From Gnomoniopsis sp. IMI 355080 (lineage: Eukaryota > Ascomycota > Sordariomycetes > Diaporthales > Gnomoniaceae), in NCBI GenBank assembly GCA_027946555.1, contig JAPEVC010000166.1, positions 1 to 64,000 on the forward strand: 64,000 bases of DNA, read 5' to 3'. Made by a program: the position numbers and the translations under genes. The notes beneath the pieces were generated by a model that saw only the letters and a list, made by a program, of their open reading frames with translations, was not told the DNA's origin and ran no database searches. Below, piece after piece: positions 11,289 to 21,417 of the stretch (position 1 is the stretch's first letter; each line of letters starts with the position of its first letter).

Positions 11289-12090
11289 TTAGACATGATG
11301 ACAAAGTGTTGAGAGCGTCCTGTTGCTTTCCAAATGCCCAATAGCAATTTTGTTTCCCAACGCCTCCTTCCATTTAGCGCGGAATACCTCCAAGATAGCA
11401 AAGCCTGTCGCGGTACCCTGGATACCTTCGAACTCATCCATGATCCTCCTTGCACGGGTGTCAATAAGACATGTTCAACCTGGGGATCGTCATGGACACG
11501 GTGCTATGGTCCTTTGGCTTGTGATGTCTGGATTTGCATGTAATCGAAAAGAAAACCGGCGGCTTGAGAGGATGCTTGAGCCACAATGACCTACTCTCGA
11601 TATCCTGAATTTGCCTCTTCTTCACTTCGACCCAATCGGATCTATAGCGTGAGTACATCGCGCCTTTCCAAGCGATGCTCCCACCCTCTTCCCCCAAAAT
11701 CACTTTATGTAACCTCCTTGGTCTCTTGAAAAGGGCCAAAGCACGACAATGTGAGTATATCCACACCAACGACGAGGCCAATGTCCAACAAATTTTGAGG
11801 TCTGCAACATAGACTTGCGCAAACGCTTCGTCTCGGTTCATAGGTAATGGTAGTTGCCGACGCGGGACAAGTAGAGCATACAGCAGATTATCACCGTGCT
11901 TCTGACTTAGGATCAGTGAACGCCCGAAGCCATTCATCTACACCAGGTGAGTGTTCTGATTTGTTGACGCCATAATCTTGCGAGTAACGAGGTCGGGCAC
12001 ACAAGCCTGAACGCAGCCGCTAACGGCAGTCCAGATCGATTTATCCAACAGCCCTGGTTGAGCAACCGTTGAAGCCGCAAGCGAGCGGCG
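11289..12090 (-). pseudogene. Decayed gene of unknown family
   Basis: Protein-like fragments follow one another on the minus strand in changing frames. At about 11940-12090 there is a piece containing WTAVSGCVQACVPDL. At 11925-11945 VDEWLRAFTDPKSEAR is read. At about 11600-11870 a piece containing YRSDWVEVKKRQIQDIE is read, then AQASSQAAGFLFDYMQIQT, a TAG, and from about 11460 down to a TAA at 11289 a frame beginning DTRARRIMDEFEGIQG. The pieces have low-bias, globular composition, but I find no splice sites that join them in frame. I therefore read it as a pseudogene, or as a spliced gene I cannot resolve. It abuts the 3' end of the SET gene on the same strand. Confidence 0.35.
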
Positions 12091-12103
12091 TATGATTACA
12101 GAC

Positions 12104-13333
12104 TCAAACCAGTCGCTTCTTCCACGTGAAGTGCCCTTTGGGGTTCCGTGCCAAGGTCCGCATGGCCTCCACATCTTCTGCGTCCTCGCCATACTCGATG
12201 ATGCCTGCCTCGACGGCCAAGTCCGCAAACTTTTTCGCATTCTTCGCATCGCCGAAGAGGTTGTAGTTTAACGCTGCCAGAACGTAAGCGCCGTGCACTT
12301 TGGCATCCAGTCTCTCCAGTCGGTATAATTCAAGAAGGCGCTCGACCATCTTGACAGAAGCCTTGCTGCTGGTGAAGTCGCCCAGCTCAGCCTCCAGCTC
12401 ATCAATCTCATAGAGCCGCGTGTCCGACGCACGAATCCCCTCTTCAGACATGCTGCAGTGTTGACAGGTGCATTGGAACCCCCAAGATCCCAAGATGTGC
12501 TGCTGGCGGATCGCGTGGGTCTCGAAAGGATTCATGTAAGAAAGGGTCAGCTCCTCGCCGGCCGAGATGTCGCGCACGGCGTGGGTGTGATGCGTGAGCT
12601 TCTCATCGATCCGGAAGGCCACATTGGGACGGCAGTCGTGGTTGAACCGCGATACATCCGGGAAATTCCCAAGATGATGGCCCTCTTCGCCCTCCCCGCC
12701 CACGTCCATCTGGAAGGCGTTCGTCAAGAGAATATCGCTCACACGATGGCCCCCAAACTGGCCCAATTGGCCCAGGAAAGCTCGCCTTCGCGGGGCGGGT
12801 AGCCTGTTCAAGGCTGCGTCCAGTATGTAGCGCAAATCATCAGGCTCGAGGTCGTCTGTGAGCTTTCGATGAATCATGAACGTGGGCTGCCAGGTCATGA
12901 TAGGTTCCCCGCGCTTGATCGTGCGGTTGGCTACCAGACCGATCCCCTTTCCAGGTACCTCTGTCGCATAGAAGGCAGGCGGACCAGACCTTGCCACTGC
13001 AGTATCGGGGAAATTCGAGATTCTCTTTGCATTATCTTTGTTCGTAATGACCACAATACCACCGGCAAACTGGCGATTAGAATACACACAGTAGTCGCCT
13101 GTGCAATGTCTCGGGCCGTCCCAGCCTGTCTGATTTGAGGTTGCTGAAGGGCCCGAACCAGGATGAATATTTTGTCTCGTCACTGCATCTTGTCTCGATT
13201 GAGCTGATATTGATGAGCAGTAGCCATTCGTTAGGGACAGCCTTGAGTCCAACGGACAGAAGCCTACTGTCTCTGGTCCCGTGAAGCCACGGGCCAGCCC
13301 GATTATGGTCGCAAGGACTAGGCCTGATAGCAT
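12104..13333 (-). CDS. SET-domain protein with signal-peptide-like N-terminus
   Basis: This is a 409-residue intronless frame from an ATG at 13333. The SET domain spans about residues 118-266. RFNHDCRPNV (229-238) is the cofactor-binding and pseudoknot block, GEELTLSY (259-266) holds the C-terminal catalytic Tyr block, and CTCQHC (288-293) is a post-SET cysteine cluster. This is the layout of SMYD/SET5-like lysine methyltransferases. Residues 1-16 (MLSGLVLATIIGLARG) look like a signal peptide, and the N-terminal 120 residues contain several Cys, which is unusual for a nuclear or cytosolic methyltransferase. Such signal-bearing SET proteins are, to my knowledge, found in several fungi with unknown substrates. 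A short gene-dense junction leaves only 14 bases to the decayed gene downstream. Confidence 0.88.
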   Translation of the reverse strand: MLSGLVLATIIGLARGFTGPETVGFCPLDSRLSLTNGYCSSISAQSRQDAVTRQNIHPGSGPSATSNQTGWDGPRHCTGDYCVYSNRQFAGGIVVITNKDNAKRISNFPDTAVARSGPPAFYATEVPGKGIGLVANRTIKRGEPIMTWQPTFMIHRKLTDDLEPDDLRYILDAALNRLPAPRRRAFLGQLGQFGGHRVSDILLTNAFQMDVGGEGEEGHHLGNFPDVSRFNHDCRPNVAFRIDEKLTHHTHAVRDISAGEELTLSYMNPFETHAIRQQHILGSWGFQCTCQHCSMSEEGIRASDTRLYEIDELEAELGDFTSSKASVKMVERLLELYRLERLDAKVHGAYVLAALNYNLFGDAKNAKKFADLAVEAGIIEYGEDAEDVEAMRTLARNPKGHFTWKKRLV

Positions 13334-14385
13334 GATGAATCAAAGAGGAAAGAAATAGAGAAATTGCTGAAGAATTGCTTCAGGTGGATTATTTCCATCT
13401 CTTGTTTTGCTCAAGTTCGTCTATGGCAATGACATATTTCGAGATCGAGGTTGAACAGGAATGATCTACGGCCAAGACGTTTCAACCTCGCCTTGGAGTC
13501 CCTGCAGAGTAGTGCAAAGGCCGTGCCACAAGGGCAGTTCCAAAAGAGGCCAATTCATTGTCTTGAAATAAAATGTTACCGCTAATTTTGTATATGGTGT
13601 TGACTTATTTGTGTGATCACTTGTGTTTCCCTCTGCGGGTGTCACGCTTCGCCTCAGACCTGGCATTTGGATGCAGCCCGCGGTAGTTGTGCTGCCAACG
13701 CGAACGATTCATGGCTGCAGACATCTCAGTTAAGATCCTCATTGTATAGCAAGAGTGGACGAATGGCGAGGTTGTAGAATATAGGCACGGTATACCTGCT
13801 ACATATACGCAAGCTTGAAATCAGTTCTTTGAGATGATGAGTTGCTTGACTAAAATGAGAGGTCGTCTTCAAGGTTAGGGTGGCGGGTGGATGCGACAAA
13901 AGTGCGCTAATGCGAGGCGATCCGCAGAGCCGCAGCGTGGATTAGCCGGTCCTATCTTAATACCACTCCCTCGGATACCAAAATAATCTCCTCTTGTCTT
14001 GTGATTGAAGGCGATGTTCGACACAGGGCAGACAGCTTTGTAAGATGTGACTCCCTACTCGATGGTCATATACCTGTTGTTCGTTTGGCTGAATATGAGT
14101 GGTGTGTGTGTGATTGGAGAAGCGGATCCACGAGGGAACCTTTACTAGTGACGCTTCGTCCTCCGTCAATCTCAAACCTGCTCTTCTTTTAATAAAGACA
14201 TCGTGAACTTGAAAAAAGGCTTTGGTTCTATTCGTAAACTGTATTATAATTGAGTTGTTTTCGTGGGCTGGACAGTCGGTGGTGGGTAAGCCGTCGGGCC
14301 GTATGCATGTCGCACCACCAATGTTGACTCGGGAAGCCCCACTCTTACGATATAGGTTTCTTTTTTCGAATGGCATTTAACAATT
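13334..14385. other. Intergenic, no gene recognised
   Basis: About 1 kb between the SET gene start and the tRNA. Frames are short and without recognisable content. Confidence 0.45.
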
Positions 14386-14457
14386 GGGGACATGGTCTAG
14401 TGGTATGACGGATCCTTAGCATGGATCAGGTCCCGAGTTCAATTCTTGGTGTCTCCA
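14386..14457 (+). tRNA. tRNA-Ala (AGC)
   Basis: The 72 bases fold as a tRNA. A seven-pair acceptor stem GGGGACA/TGTCTCC includes the G3-U70 wobble that identifies alanine tRNAs. There is a D arm GTC/GAC with a GTGGT-containing loop, and an anticodon stem GATCC/GGATC around the loop TTAGCAT with anticodon AGC. The T arm CCGAG/CTTGG surrounds TTCAATT, and the discriminator is A. The A box is TGGTCTAGTGG and the B box is GAGTTCAATTC. No intron is present and CCA is not encoded, as usual in eukaryotes. It would read GCU and, with inosine, GCC codons. Confidence 0.93.
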
Positions 14458-14462
14458 AATTC

Positions 14463-14474
14463 TTTTGTTTTTTT
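14463..14474 (+). terminator. RNA polymerase III terminator of tRNA-Ala
   Basis: A T4 run and then a T7 run start six bases after the discriminator base, the usual Pol III stop signal. Confidence 0.8.
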
Positions 14475-15618
14475 GAACGATTTTCCCAGAAGATTTTGTA
14501 TCTTCTATTCCCCTTGAGTTGTGTAGTGTTGGATGTCGGTGTGGCCTAGGAGGCACGGACCAGCGACGGTATTTGTGTGCTTGGCTGACAAAGCAGGAAA
14601 GAGTCCAAGCATAGTTTGAGTAATATAAAACCAGATCCAGTGGATTAGAACCTGGGCCGATCAATTCACGCCGCCCAGCTGTCAATTTGTCGCTCTTCCA
14701 GATGAAGTTAGCAAGTCACTGTATCAAACCTGAGACCGTTGATTGGCCGCTCTCTTTCCACTTGTATTCCATATGGTAATAACCTCACGACCTCCCCTTA
14801 GCAATAATTGCTATCTATGGATCGAGTCCCCGAATTCGAATCTTAGTCGTGCAAAATGCCTTTTAAGCCGCACGAACTACAACGTGAACCTAATCGTGAC
14901 TTTCGTGCTGAGGCCAGGAAGCCAGTGCTCCGGAAAATAATCAGGAGGATGATAACGCCAGCCAGCGACTAATTGACTGCCTGGTGCCCAAGGGCTACTT
15001 CATATTTCTTCGCCGTGCCGCGTGGACGAATCGCAAAGCAGAGCTGATTATCGCAGCTGGCATGTTTATGGCATCGTCAAATTCTCCTCAGGGACTGCAA
15101 CTACTGTCTACAGATTGTAACAGCCTATTCAGGAAGGTCATGAAGATGGTCTGAAGCCAAGATTTCGTAGTGATTGAAATACAAGACGAAATGAAAGGTA
15201 GCCTTAGGCTTGACCATCTCACTCACTCGAACAACCTCATATCGATTGTGGCCAGCTGCGGCCAGCTGCAGTCAACGTCAAGCCGTGCTTTTAACAGTCA
15301 TGCTAGGCAACAGGCAGGACATGATCAAAAGCTTGTACAAGCCATTTACCGGGTGTGTTCCTGATCAACGTCTTTCGGTAGTGTGTCGCATCGTGTATCG
15401 GGTGAAAATTGTGCCAGAAGCTCACATTTGCGCAACTTGGAAATGACAGCCTCGCGTCCATCTTCTAACCCTGCTTCCACAAAGTTGGGGTCCTGGTCTA
15501 TGCAAGCGACAACCAGCCAGATCAAGTCGACCTATTGGCCACGCGAGAGCTGACGGTATAAGATACAAATTTCCAAATAATTAAGGCGTATGGCCGGAAT
15601 GTACCGTTCAATCTCCCT

Positions 15619-15663
15619 CACCGTAAGCCCCTTCACCGTAAGCCCCTTCACCGTAAGCCCCTT
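15619..15663. repeat. Three tandem copies of a 15-bp unit
   Basis: Three perfect head-to-tail copies of CACCGTAAGCCCCTT, a small minisatellite about 500 bp upstream of the caspase-like gene. Confidence 0.92.
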
Positions 15664-16153
15664 ATCTAAGAAGAGTCAAGACTAGAATATCACAGGGCTT
15701 CTGCTCTGGATCGGCCGGTTGGTCAAGCCAAGATCTATCCCAGGTACTTATGGGAAATGACGTTGTACATGTGTTCTTGATATTGGTCTTACCACGCCTC
15801 CGGCGACGATTGGAACGAGACCTTCCATGTATTCTTTCGATGTAAGGTAACCTTCTCAGCCCGTTGCTGATTCCCTTGGGGTCGGACCTGCTTGACGGAC
15901 TGTCTTGCTCGCGTTGTCGAGTTTCTTCGGGTGAAGAAATGCCCAATTCTCTGTCGTGGGTACTGAGGACATGAGATGCACCTACCCAATCCTGGGAACC
16001 TTATAGGGGCGCTGGGCTTGTGTAACCCTGCCCCGCCTTTGTTGGAGGCGTGACTGGCAACTGAACAGAATGGACTGGGAGCCGAGCTTGTCGATTCACG
16101 TGCAGTACATCTGCAATTGGTAATTTCTTTCGACATACAAGCTAACCTCAGTC

Positions 16154-18191
16154 ATGACTAAATGGGCTGTCCTGATCGGAATCGATTACTATTCAGCACA
16201 CCAAGACCTGACCCTTCGTGGTTGCGTCAACGATGTCAGAGCAACCAGGAAGCTTTTGGTTGAGCGCTACGGCTTTGAACGCCCTCAGATGATCGAACTC
16301 ACCAGCCCAGCGATCGATGACCCGAGCACTCTCGGGGACTTGGGATTGGAAACCACACCTACGTACGCAAACATCATCAGTGGCGTGCGCGCTATCCATG
16401 ATCAGTGTAAGAGGGGCGACCTGGTCTACTTCCATTTCTCTGGATATGGCTGTACAATGCCCTCAATTGTTCCCCAGTTCTCGTCTTACCCTAGTTTTCT
16501 CGACGTAGCCCTTGTGCCCGTCAACGTCTTGCTCGCCGCGCAACAGAAGTATCTCCATGATATTGAGATTTCCTTTTTCGCCAAGCAATTCATCGATAAA
16601 GGCTGCGAAGTTACACTTGTTTTGGACTGCCGCGAAAGGGATAATTCCAAGAGAATCCCCAGTTTTGACAGAGACCGATCACAGCACACTTGTCTCACCA
16701 CAGAAGAACTCAACTCAGTCTCTCTTGGCAAATGGAGGTCCCACTTCGGCACGCCATTGGAAGACACCTGGATGTGGGATCCGAGCCCTAAGAAGACATA
16801 TACACTGATCAGTTCGTTCAATTGCAATGGTAAGATCTTTTGCGACTCTACGAAATGTTTTGAGTTGCAGGATTCGGCCACCTCGGAGTGGCATGGATTT
16901 CTCACTGCGTGGTTGCAGCAAGCCCTCGACGCAGCAGCAATGCCAACGTTTCGAAATCTGTTCCACTACATTGAAATGGAAGCTCATAAATTTCTCGGAT
17001 CGAGGGAGCCTCGGACGCAATTTGGATCTCTGGCGATCTCCGGAGACACACGGCGAGAGTACCCCGGGAGTCAGGGAGTGCTGTTGCAGCACCTCCAACC
17101 AACATTTCCGGCGGTTTTGATGAGGTCTTCCAGTGGAGATCGACCAATATTGAGGATTACTTCTGGCACTGCGCACGGACTGAGAGCTGGTGATAGCCTA
17201 CTGGCATTCCAGTGGACTCCTTCAAACACTGGAGGTAATGATTATCACGAGAAGTACATCGGGACGTTCACAGCATCCATTGTCAGCGCATTCTCAAGCA
17301 TTGCTACACCAGATACTGTTGGGGATATCCCGGGTACCGCTGAACATGTTGATGTGTTCATTATGATCGGTACGTTTTGCATCCAACAGGTATTACCCAT
17401 CTACTTACGGCTCACGATTCTGTCTAGCCTCAAACTCCCGTAAAGCCCGTATTCTGGACGACTTTTCCACAAACAAGCACGGCGACAGCCTGCCACTGAA
17501 GCTAGCACAAGAATCGCGCGTCGATACATTTGAACGCCTGCTCCATCTCCAACACGAGGCTCGAGCTTTGTCGAAACTTGCTGATGTCAACATTGTCGGA
17601 GGTTACAGATACGACAACAAAGCCCACGTTGTCCATCCTGATCACTCCAAAGACGGGAACTTCCATCTGCTCTCAGGCGACCACATCGCCTTATATATCT
17701 GCAACATCACAGATCAAGAATTGCATTTCAGCGTTCTCCACTTTGATAGTGCTGACAGTCTCGACATCATTCATCCACCAGCAATCGGCTACTCAACTTT
17801 GCTCTATCCTCATGATCCTGTGATCAAAAGATATCGTCTTGCCTTTGAAGATGAGGAATATGGGGATGAAGATAAATCGAAGGCTCGACAAATACTGAAG
17901 GTGATCATCACAGATCAGCCAACGTCTTTCGAAGGTCTCCAAATGAACAACCTGAGGGTTCTATCCCGGTCAGAAGAGAAGGAACAGAAGGCACGTCGTG
18001 TCGAGTATGCATTGTCGATGTATGACAAACGTGATAATGTTCCTGAATCGGAGGCATGGATGCCGCCGCGTGCCTCACACTCGAGATCAGAGACTCAGAT
18101 TGCATCGGATGGGGAATGGCGTTGCCACGACCTGGTCTTGATGGTCCACAGGAACGCCGACTCTCTAACAGCTGCATTGGAAGATTTGTAG
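16154..18191 (+). CDS. Caspase-fold protein lacking catalytic residues
   Basis: Two exons, 16154-17369 and 17428-18191, with an intron of 58 nt (donor GTACGT, acceptor TCTAG), give 659 residues. The N-terminal 210 residues match the Peptidase_C14 (metacaspase) fold: AVLIGIDYY, LRGCVNDVRAT, GDLVYFHFSGYG and VTLVLDCRERD. In active metacaspases the last two blocks read SGHG and D-x-C-H-S-G. Here the catalytic His is Tyr98 and the catalytic Cys position is Arg160, so protease activity is not expected. The C-terminal part (GDHIALYICNITDQELHF) resembles the beta-rich accessory domain found behind many fungal and bacterial caspase domains. The next gene, a HET protein, lies tail to tail with an 82-bp gap. 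A pseudo-protease with a scaffolding or regulatory role in the HET locus is an inference only. Confidence 0.88.
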
Positions 18192-18273
18192 CGCACCAAG
18201 GGACTGAAATGGTGTGTTTCGTTTCATTCATCATCGTTGCAACACATCCGTCACATCCGCGGCCCCAACGTCC

Positions 18274-19995
18274 CTAGAGAATTTCAAATGTTCCCTCTAG
18301 CATACTTGTGAAGAAGAGCTTAGTCGCTGCCACAAGAACTCCCAGCCGTATGCATTGTTGTGGGAAAATTGGAGCTTTGGATGGACGTTCAGGTGTGCTG
18401 GGGATAGCCAGAAGCATATAGGCCATTGCCCACCCCCTGTGTTCCAACCCACTCACCGTTCCAAGCGACACTACCGCAAGACTTGCTTTTTGGCTAATAT
18501 TTTCGAGCCGTAAACACAGAGTGGCAGGCTCTCTATAGTTCAGACTGTCCTTGACGTATGAACTGACAGGAGCAAAGTGATTGAATCCACACCTATCCGA
18601 AGCCAGTACAGCGCTTTCCGAAAGAAGACACCCTTTCAGTTCCGCCCTCCCGTTGTCTAACAGATACTCTACCATGTCTGCTACCAGATGGTTTGAGGTA
18701 TTTACAGCACTGAACGCAGGTACAGCTGGCGCCTTTCGCTGTCGCAGTAGCGTTAGTAAGCGGGCATCTTCGTCCAAAAGCCACCGTCGCACATCAGGCT
18801 GATAGACATTGACTCGGTGAAACGCCTGGATCTCGACCGGGAGCTCATTGTGTAGTTTGACGAGAAAATCGTTCATGACGAGGTCTGGATCGATGCCCTT
18901 GTAGTCCACTTTCATTGTCACCCCGATAGCTCCCATGATACCGTACACGCGATCTAGTGGATCCCATGCCTTGCGCTTTTTCGACGCGAGAAGCAGCTCT
19001 CCAGCATTCATCGATCCGAGATTATGTAAGGACACAATGTTCACTTCATCTATCGCCCGAGTAATAAGCGAAATGTCGTCTTCGGTGAGGCCGCATAGTT
19101 CTGGATCATCGAGAACGCTCTGACCGTAGTTGTAGCCCATCACGTCCATGAGTTCGTCGCGGATGGCCCTTATTGTGTTACTTAGGTGCTTCACCGTGAC
19201 TGGGTTTCCGGAGTCGCTGTGTAGAATGGGGTCGCCGCTTTTGGTGTAGAAGATGGCGTCTGGCCGAAGTGCTGCCTCTTGCAGTGTCCACAAAGAGCTG
19301 GCCCACGGTACCCGCTCAGAAAATTCAGCGATGATTCTTAAACGTCTTTGGGTTTCCTTGTGACTAGCCGCTGGCCATCCCAGGTATTTGTACGTTACGA
19401 TATCGGGGAAATCCAATATGGATGCCGAAACCATATAAACGACTTCGGGTTGCCAAGAACAGACCTCTGACAGGGCCTCTTCTCCTCCGGTGCCGAGCCA
19501 CACGGCTGCGTTATGAGCTGAGCGGAAGATGGCGCTCTGCTTTTTGATTTCCTCAGCCTTCAGAGGATCATCATCGTCCTGTGGAATACAAAATACATCG
19601 ACCCACGAGTGGGATCCAGCCGAGATTTTCTGTATCGCCTTATTGAGGTCCTCTCGCGTGAAGAGCTGGTTGGCAGGCACTTTCCAATAGCCCCCCACGA
19701 AAGGTGTGTCATTGTCCCGGACTGGGTGCCTCCACCGTCCCCAAGTGTAGGAGATCACAACGTATTCTGGTCGGAGGTCTTTAGCGGAAATGACGATAGA
19801 AGACAACTCCGGCGTCACAAGGCGGCTAGGGGAAAGGGTCATGAGCGGCCGCTGTGCAATGCGGTCCGAAGTTGCATTACCGACACCCTGCGTGTAGCCT
19901 GTGTTGAAACCTGTACCGTCGCCCCATTCCCTCCAAGGCTGACTCAGTATATCGTGTTGGCTAAGTACTCCCGTGCTCCAGTGCGGCAAATGCAT
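18274..19995 (-). CDS. HET-domain protein (type A-related)
   Basis: This is a 573-residue intronless frame from an ATG at 19995. HET blocks are VISYTWGRW (about 80-88), SHSWVDVFCIPQDDDD (about 129-144), the QSAIFRSAHNAAVWLGTGG block (about 155-175), PWASSLWTLQEAALRPDA (about 232-250) and RVYGIMGAIGVTMK (about 360). HET proteins act in allorecognition; the domain is TIR-like in fold and triggers cell death when incompatible partners meet. Compared with the other type A genes it lacks the WPxRLL N-terminal block and has a different N-terminal 60 residues, so it is the most diverged of the group. It ends 82 bp from the stop of the caspase-like gene. Confidence 0.9.
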   Translation of the reverse strand: MHLPHWSTGVLSQHDILSQPWREWGDGTGFNTGYTQGVGNATSDRIAQRPLMTLSPSRLVTPELSSIVISAKDLRPEYVVISYTWGRWRHPVRDNDTPFVGGYWKVPANQLFTREDLNKAIQKISAGSHSWVDVFCIPQDDDDPLKAEEIKKQSAIFRSAHNAAVWLGTGGEEALSEVCSWQPEVVYMVSASILDFPDIVTYKYLGWPAASHKETQRRLRIIAEFSERVPWASSLWTLQEAALRPDAIFYTKSGDPILHSDSGNPVTVKHLSNTIRAIRDELMDVMGYNYGQSVLDDPELCGLTEDDISLITRAIDEVNIVSLHNLGSMNAGELLLASKKRKAWDPLDRVYGIMGAIGVTMKVDYKGIDPDLVMNDFLVKLHNELPVEIQAFHRVNVYQPDVRRWLLDEDARLLTLLRQRKAPAVPAFSAVNTSNHLVADMVEYLLDNGRAELKGCLLSESAVLASDRCGFNHFAPVSSYVKDSLNYREPATLCLRLENISQKASLAVVSLGTVSGLEHRGWAMAYMLLAIPSTPERPSKAPIFPQQCIRLGVLVAATKLFFTSMLEGTFEIL

Positions 19996-20167
19996 GCCGT
20001 GCCCATAAGGTCCGGCGTATGACTTGTTGAGTCCAGGTCAGTCAGTTGAACGCAATGTGATACATACGATTCGACAGCAGAGGAAAATCGCGAAATGCAT
20101 GAGGACTCACAAGTCGTGTGGGCATTGCAGGTACGGTGTCTAATTTCGAACAGTATCATACGTGATG

Positions 20168-20177
20168 TACCTAGGTA
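20168..20177. repeat. TACCTAGGTA palindrome
   Basis: Exact copy; the symmetry extends to 12 bp (GTACCTAGGTAC, 20167-20178). Confidence 0.8.
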
Positions 20178-20568
20178 CGCGGAATAGAGTAGCGTGTCTT
20201 GCCCTTGTGAATACAATTTGTGTATTTTGTGATGAAAGGTTCCAGCTCTTACAGCGGACTTCAGGGCTACAACGCGCCTGAGATCTCACGAGACGTACGT
20301 AACAACAGGAGTCAGCAGGGCAGATCCAGACTTCTTTCTTGTGCGGATGAGCTTGTGCGCTTTCGGCGATTATTCCTGTGAGCTGCAGGTGCTCGTCACC
20401 GCAAATCGCTTATCTTCGCCATCTTTCCACGCTATCGATTCGCTCTTGGACTGTACAGCTGACGGCCGTTCGCGTGGTACAAAATTGTTGAATTATATAT
20501 ATCAGCGTTGGGATTTACCGAAATAAAGCATCAAAAGGCTGGCTAATTAAGCCTTCGAGATGACCACC

Positions 20569-20578
20569 TACCTAGGTA
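20569..20578. repeat. TACCTAGGTA palindrome
   Basis: Exact copy; the symmetry extends to 12 bp with different flanks (CTACCTAGGTAG, 20568-20579). Confidence 0.8.
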
Positions 20579-21417
20579 GTCATCAATGTAACAACGCATG
20601 CACACCGTCGACATCAGCAACTTCAAATTACAGTACTGCGTTGCCGTCCATGGAGTTCACTCAGACAGAGCATCGTCACTGGGCTCTTATACTTTTTTTC
20701 TTTGCTAGAAAGAAGTAAGCGATTGTACTGATGCTTTCATTGGGCTCATTCCTACTAACTTGATACTCCAAAGTCAATGAGGGTGACCGCAACTGCATCA
20801 TTCCCCTTCCAGCGGTTCCAATCATCAGCGATCAAAACTGACAATGTGCCCGGATAGGAAAGAAATAAATATAAAAATTAAACATAAAGGAAATATCAAT
20901 AACTAAGCCTGCTTTGATTTCACTCCGCGCCCTCGCACAAGCCGACTTCCGGTCATCGCTGACAGGTCACAGGTGTGAGACTTTGGCTTCAAATTTTGAT
21001 TATTAGCGTTTCAGTTCTACCCAGTCGCATGTATCTTAGTGGCGCCGTGGGTCCCACTGGAGACCGCTAATAAGACCGCCCCGTCTGGACTGCCACGAGA
21101 CTGGAGCCTAGGCATGCATCACAAGCGGTGCAACGCCGCAATCCTTTCGGAAAGTTCAGATCATGACGATTTACCAACAATTTTTCCTTGCACTTCTGGT
21201 ATCTATGGCATACTGCCCTTCCTACGTCTCCCTTCATAGCCCCAAACTCCCAGAACAGTGAGTCTTTCATGCTGACGTCTTGTCGTAGCGAGCAGACAGA
21301 TGTTATCTTGTGGGATATTTTGGCAATTCATTTCTCAATAAACGCGGCTTCCGCTGAAAGCTTCGCTTCACTGTGGCTGTTCGTATTGCCGTGGTCGATC
21401 CAGACAGTGTCGGTTCC

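Larger units (their letters stand above)
14458..16153. other. Intergenic with short tandem repeat and B-box-like fragments
   Basis: About 1.7 kb between the tRNA and the caspase-like gene. Two tRNA B-box-like strings occur (GGTTCTAATCC on the minus strand near 14650 and TTCGAATC near 14835), but neither folds into a tRNA. A 15-bp tandem repeat lies at 15619-15663. Minus-strand frames upstream of the caspase-like gene (15662-16136) have no recognisable content. Confidence 0.45.
19996..21417. other. Intergenic, divergent promoter region
   Basis: About 1.4 kb between two divergently transcribed HET genes. It carries two exact TACCTAGGTA palindromes (20168 and 20569). No gene is recognised. Confidence 0.5.

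Noticed and set aside
14780..14853. Possible second tRNA around TTCGAATC
   Set aside because: CACGAC/GTCGTG could form an acceptor stem, but the T stem and anticodon arm do not pair.
15662..16136. Minus-strand frames upstream of the caspase-like gene
   Set aside because: Two overlapping frames without domain, splice pattern or protein-like composition; one overlaps the likely promoter.
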